Assembly: GCA_937862675.1 (NCBI GenBank)
Contig: CALMEC010000026.1
Span: 1-6,138 of the forward strand
Reading direction: 5' to 3'
DNA length: 6,138 nt
DNA from: an uncultured Actinomycetes bacterium
Lineage (GTDB): Bacteria; Actinomycetota; Thermoleophilia; Miltoncostaeales; Miltoncostaeaceae
The notes under the pieces are model-generated. The model saw only the letters and a list, made by a program, of their open reading frames with translations. It searched no databases and was not told the DNA's origin. Numbering within the stretch: the stretch's first letter is position 1; each line of letters starts with the position of its first letter. The translations under genes were made by a program, and so were the position numbers. Of this stretch, positions 4,084 through 6,138 are shown piece by piece.

Positions 4084-6138
4084 TCGAGGACGACGGCGGC
4101 TTCATTCTCAGCCCCAGCGACCTGGTCGCGTCGGCCGGCTGCGAGTACGGGTGGCTGCGTTCGGTCGACATCGCACTGGGGTGGGCTCCGCCCATCCCAG
4201 CCGACGATGATCCGCTGGCCGAGACGATCGCGCGGTTGGGCGACGCACACGAGGACCGTGAGAGGCAGCGGTTGGCCGCCACGGGGACGCTGCTGGTCGT
4301 GTCGCGCCCCACCCCCTACACGCGGCGGGGATTCGCCGACGCCGCCGAGGCCACCCGTTCGGCGCTGCTCTCCGACGATCCGCCGGACGTGGTGGCGCAG
4401 GCGGCGCTCCTGGACGGATCGTTCGGGGGGTTCGCGGACTTCCTCGTCCATGAGGACGGCGCCTACGCGGTCTGGGACGTGAAGCTCGCCCGCTCGGCGC
4501 GTGTCACGGCGCTGCTGCAGATCGCGGCGTACGCCGACATGCTCGACCGCATGGGCGTCCCCCGCGCCGGCGTCGGGCGGCTGCGCCTGGGCGACGACTC
4601 CGTGCACGAGCAGCCCCTCGACGACGTCATCCCCGTCTACCGGCACCGGCGCCGGTACATAGAAACGCTCCTGCGGCGTCACCTGGACGAGGGGCGCGCC
4701 GCCACATGGGGTGACGACCGCCATTCCATCTGCGGCGGATGCCCGCACTGTTCTGCCGCGATCGTCGAGCACGACGACGTGCTGCAGGTGGCGGGGCTCA
4801 GCCGTCATCAACGCGACCGTCTGCGCGCCGCCGGCATCCGCACCCTGCCGCTACTGGCCGCCTCCACCGCCCCCGTCCACGAAATGTCCGAGCGCACCTG
4901 GAGCCGTCTGCGTGCCCAGGCCGCGCTTCAGGAGGGCACCCGTCATGCGGCCGACGGCCGGATCGCATACGAGGTGTTCGACACCGGCCCCATCGACCGT
5001 CTGCCGCCGTCCAGCCCCGGCGACGTCTTCTTCGACTTCGAGGGCGACCCGCTCTGGACGAACCCCGACGGCGTGGCGGAGGGCCTCGAGTACCTGTTCG
5101 GCATCGTGGACCGGGACGACCCCGGCGAACGGTTCGTGCCGTTCTGGGCCCACGATCGCGCCCAGGAGAAGGAGGCGCTGCGGTCGTTCTTCGACTACGT
5201 CGCCGAGCGCCGTCGCCGGTTTCCCGACCTCCACATCTACCACTACGCACCGTACGAGACGTCGGCCCTCAAACGCCTCACGGTGCGTCATGGGGTCGGT
5301 GAGGATCAGTTGGACGACCTGCTTCGCAACGGCGTCTTCGTGGTCCTGTACGCCACCGTGCGCCAGTCGATCCGGGTCGCGCAGCCGTCGTACAGCATCA
5401 AGAAGCTGGAGCCCCTCTACATGGGGGACCAGCTGCGCTCGGCCGCCGGTGTCAGCGACGGCATGGACTCGGTGGTGCAGTACCACGCATTTCGTGCGGC
5501 GCGCGAGAACGGGGAGACCGAGCTGGCGAACCGTCTCCTCGACGAGATCGCCGTCTACAACGAGTACGACTGCGTGTCGACCCTGCGTCTTCGCGATTGG
5601 TTACGCGTCCACGGCGGTGGCGACATGGCGCCGCAGCAGGCCCCCGAGGCGGAGGTATCCGAGCCCAGGGGGTCGAAGCTCGCGGACCTCCAGGAGATCG
5701 TCGCCGACGTCTTTCAGGGGATACCGCTCGAACGCGCGGACCGCTCTGGGGAACAGGAGGGGGTCGCGCTTCTGGCGGCGGCGCTGGGGTTCTACCGGCG
5801 CGAGGACAAACCGATGTGGTGGGTGTACTTCGACCGGCTCGTCGCCCCGGTGGATGAGTGGCTCGACTCCCGCGGCACGCTGGTGGTGGAGTCGGCGGAG
5901 GTCGTGGCGGACTGGGCCAAGGCCACGGAGCGCGCCAGGACGCTCACCCGGACGCTCCGCCTGATCGGCGAACTGCCCGACGGCACGACGATCACCGAGG
6001 GCGTGCAGGTGGTGGGGGTGTACGAGGACCTGCCGCCGTGCCTGACCATGGAGCCGGGAGCCCTCCGCGCGTTCGGCAACACGGCGACGATCAGATCGGT
6101 CACGCCCTGCGGCGACGGGCGGTTCGTCGTCGAGGTCG
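4080..6138 (+). CDS. TM0106-family RecB-like nuclease, N-terminal part
   Basis: The frame is open for 686 codons and leaves the window. It begins with GGFILSPSDLVASAGCEYGWLR, the usual TM0106-type opening. Domain one is a Cas4/RecB-like PD-(D/E)XK nuclease: D120 (GFADFL), D133 and K135 (WDVKLA), and Q147/Y151 (QIAAYADML). C21 plus C218, C221 and C224 (ICGGCPHC) would hold a 4Fe-4S cluster as in Cas4 and AddB. A linker (VAGLSRHQRDRLRAAGIRTL) follows. Domain two is a YprB-like DEDD exonuclease fold: D319/E321 (FFDFEGDP), IYHYAPYETSALKRL, SYSIKKLEPLYM and D497 (VYNEYDCVSTL). In the long actinobacterial form a superfamily 1 helicase comes next. Residues 540-686 (ALLAAALGFYRREDKPMWW, then a beta-rich part) would be its approach, with the Walker motifs beyond the edge. 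The expected role is DNA end processing or repair, with a defence role possible but not shown. The start is uncertain: CTG 4080 or ATC 4074. Confidence 0.9.
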   Translation, partial: MIEDDGGFILSPSDLVASAGCEYGWLRSVDIALGWAPPIPADDDPLAETIARLGDAHEDRERQRLAATGTLLVVSRPTPYTRRGFADAAEATRSALLSDDPPDVVAQAALLDGSFGGFADFLVHEDGAYAVWDVKLARSARVTALLQIAAYADMLDRMGVPRAGVGRLRLGDDSVHEQPLDDVIPVYRHRRRYIETLLRRHLDEGRAATWGDDRHSICGGCPHCSAAIVEHDDVLQVAGLSRHQRDRLRAAGIRTLPLLAASTAPVHEMSERTWSRLRAQAALQEGTRHAADGRIAYEVFDTGPIDRLPPSSPGDVFFDFEGDPLWTNPDGVAEGLEYLFGIVDRDDPGERFVPFWAHDRAQEKEALRSFFDYVAERRRRFPDLHIYHYAPYETSALKRLTVRHGVGEDQLDDLLRNGVFVVLYATVRQSIRVAQPSYSIKKLEPLYMGDQLRSAAGVSDGMDSVVQYHAFRAARENGETELANRLLDEIAVYNEYDCVSTLRLRDWLRVHGGGDMAPQQAPEAEVSEPRGSKLADLQEIVADVFQGIPLERADRSGEQEGVALLAAALGFYRREDKPMWWVYFDRLVAPVDEWLDSRGTLVVESAEVVADWAKATERARTLTRTLRLIGELPDGTTITEGVQVVGVYEDLPPCLTMEPGALRAFGNTATIRSVTPCGDGRFVVEV

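Noticed and set aside
3981..4811. 276-codon open frame on the - strand opposite the nuclease
   Set aside because: It is an antisense shadow of a strong coding sequence, and its residues match no family I recognise.
4711..5964. 417-codon + strand open frame rich in Arg, Ser and Thr
   Set aside because: It is an out-of-frame shadow of the nuclease, whose catalytic motifs are all in the other frame.

Overview
The window is GC-rich chromosomal DNA of an actinobacterium. GC-biased third codon positions, GTG starts, few Shine-Dalgarno sites and the gene families present (a DUF3817 membrane protein, an RDD membrane protein, a cysteine-free Rrf2 regulator and a TM0106-type nuclease) all fit the Mycobacteriales or a related order. 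The genus cannot be named from this sequence alone.

Layout, left to right. (1) Positions 2-133 on the + strand encode the C-terminal part of a GDP-mannose 4,6-dehydratase, entering from outside the window. It runs head-on into the front half of a secreted PhoA-type alkaline phosphatase on the - strand (start GTG at 748). Both genes are broken at the same place, around 113-133, where their opposite strands could share about 18 identical bases. This is either a rearrangement breakpoint or a mis-assembly, and it is the strangest feature of the window. (2) Positions 749-1068 hold no convincing gene, only hairpins. (3) An Rrf2-family regulator (-, 1069-1527) is divergent from a PhnB-like VOC protein (+, 1772-2191). 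The 244-base gap between them carries a 19-bp near-palindrome and three copies of a GGACACC/GGTGTCC word. (4) An RDD-family membrane protein (+, to 2757) appears to start on a CTG that overlaps the VOC stop. (5) A DUF3817 membrane protein (+, 2944-3294) is preceded by a 22-bp near-palindrome and followed by a strong hairpin. (6) A small unrecognised protein (-, 3466 to about 3858) starts like a sigma-70 region 2 helix but continues as an unrelated, probably beta-rich domain. A perfect 12-bp inverted repeat lies just upstream. (7) The right third is the front 686 codons of a TM0106-type RecB-like nuclease (+, about 4080 to beyond 6138). It has an Fe-S-type PD-(D/E)XK domain followed by a DEDD-type exonuclease domain. 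The helicase part expected in the long form of this family would lie past the window edge.

No mobile element, CRISPR array, tRNA or rRNA is visible. Most genes look like ordinary actinobacterial housekeeping or accessory genes rather than one pathway. The VOC and RDD genes may be co-transcribed, and the rest look like separate units. The points worth following up are the broken dehydratase/phosphatase junction, the chimeric small protein, the palindromes upstream of genes, and two genes whose best start is CTG inside a CTGA overlap with a preceding stop codon.
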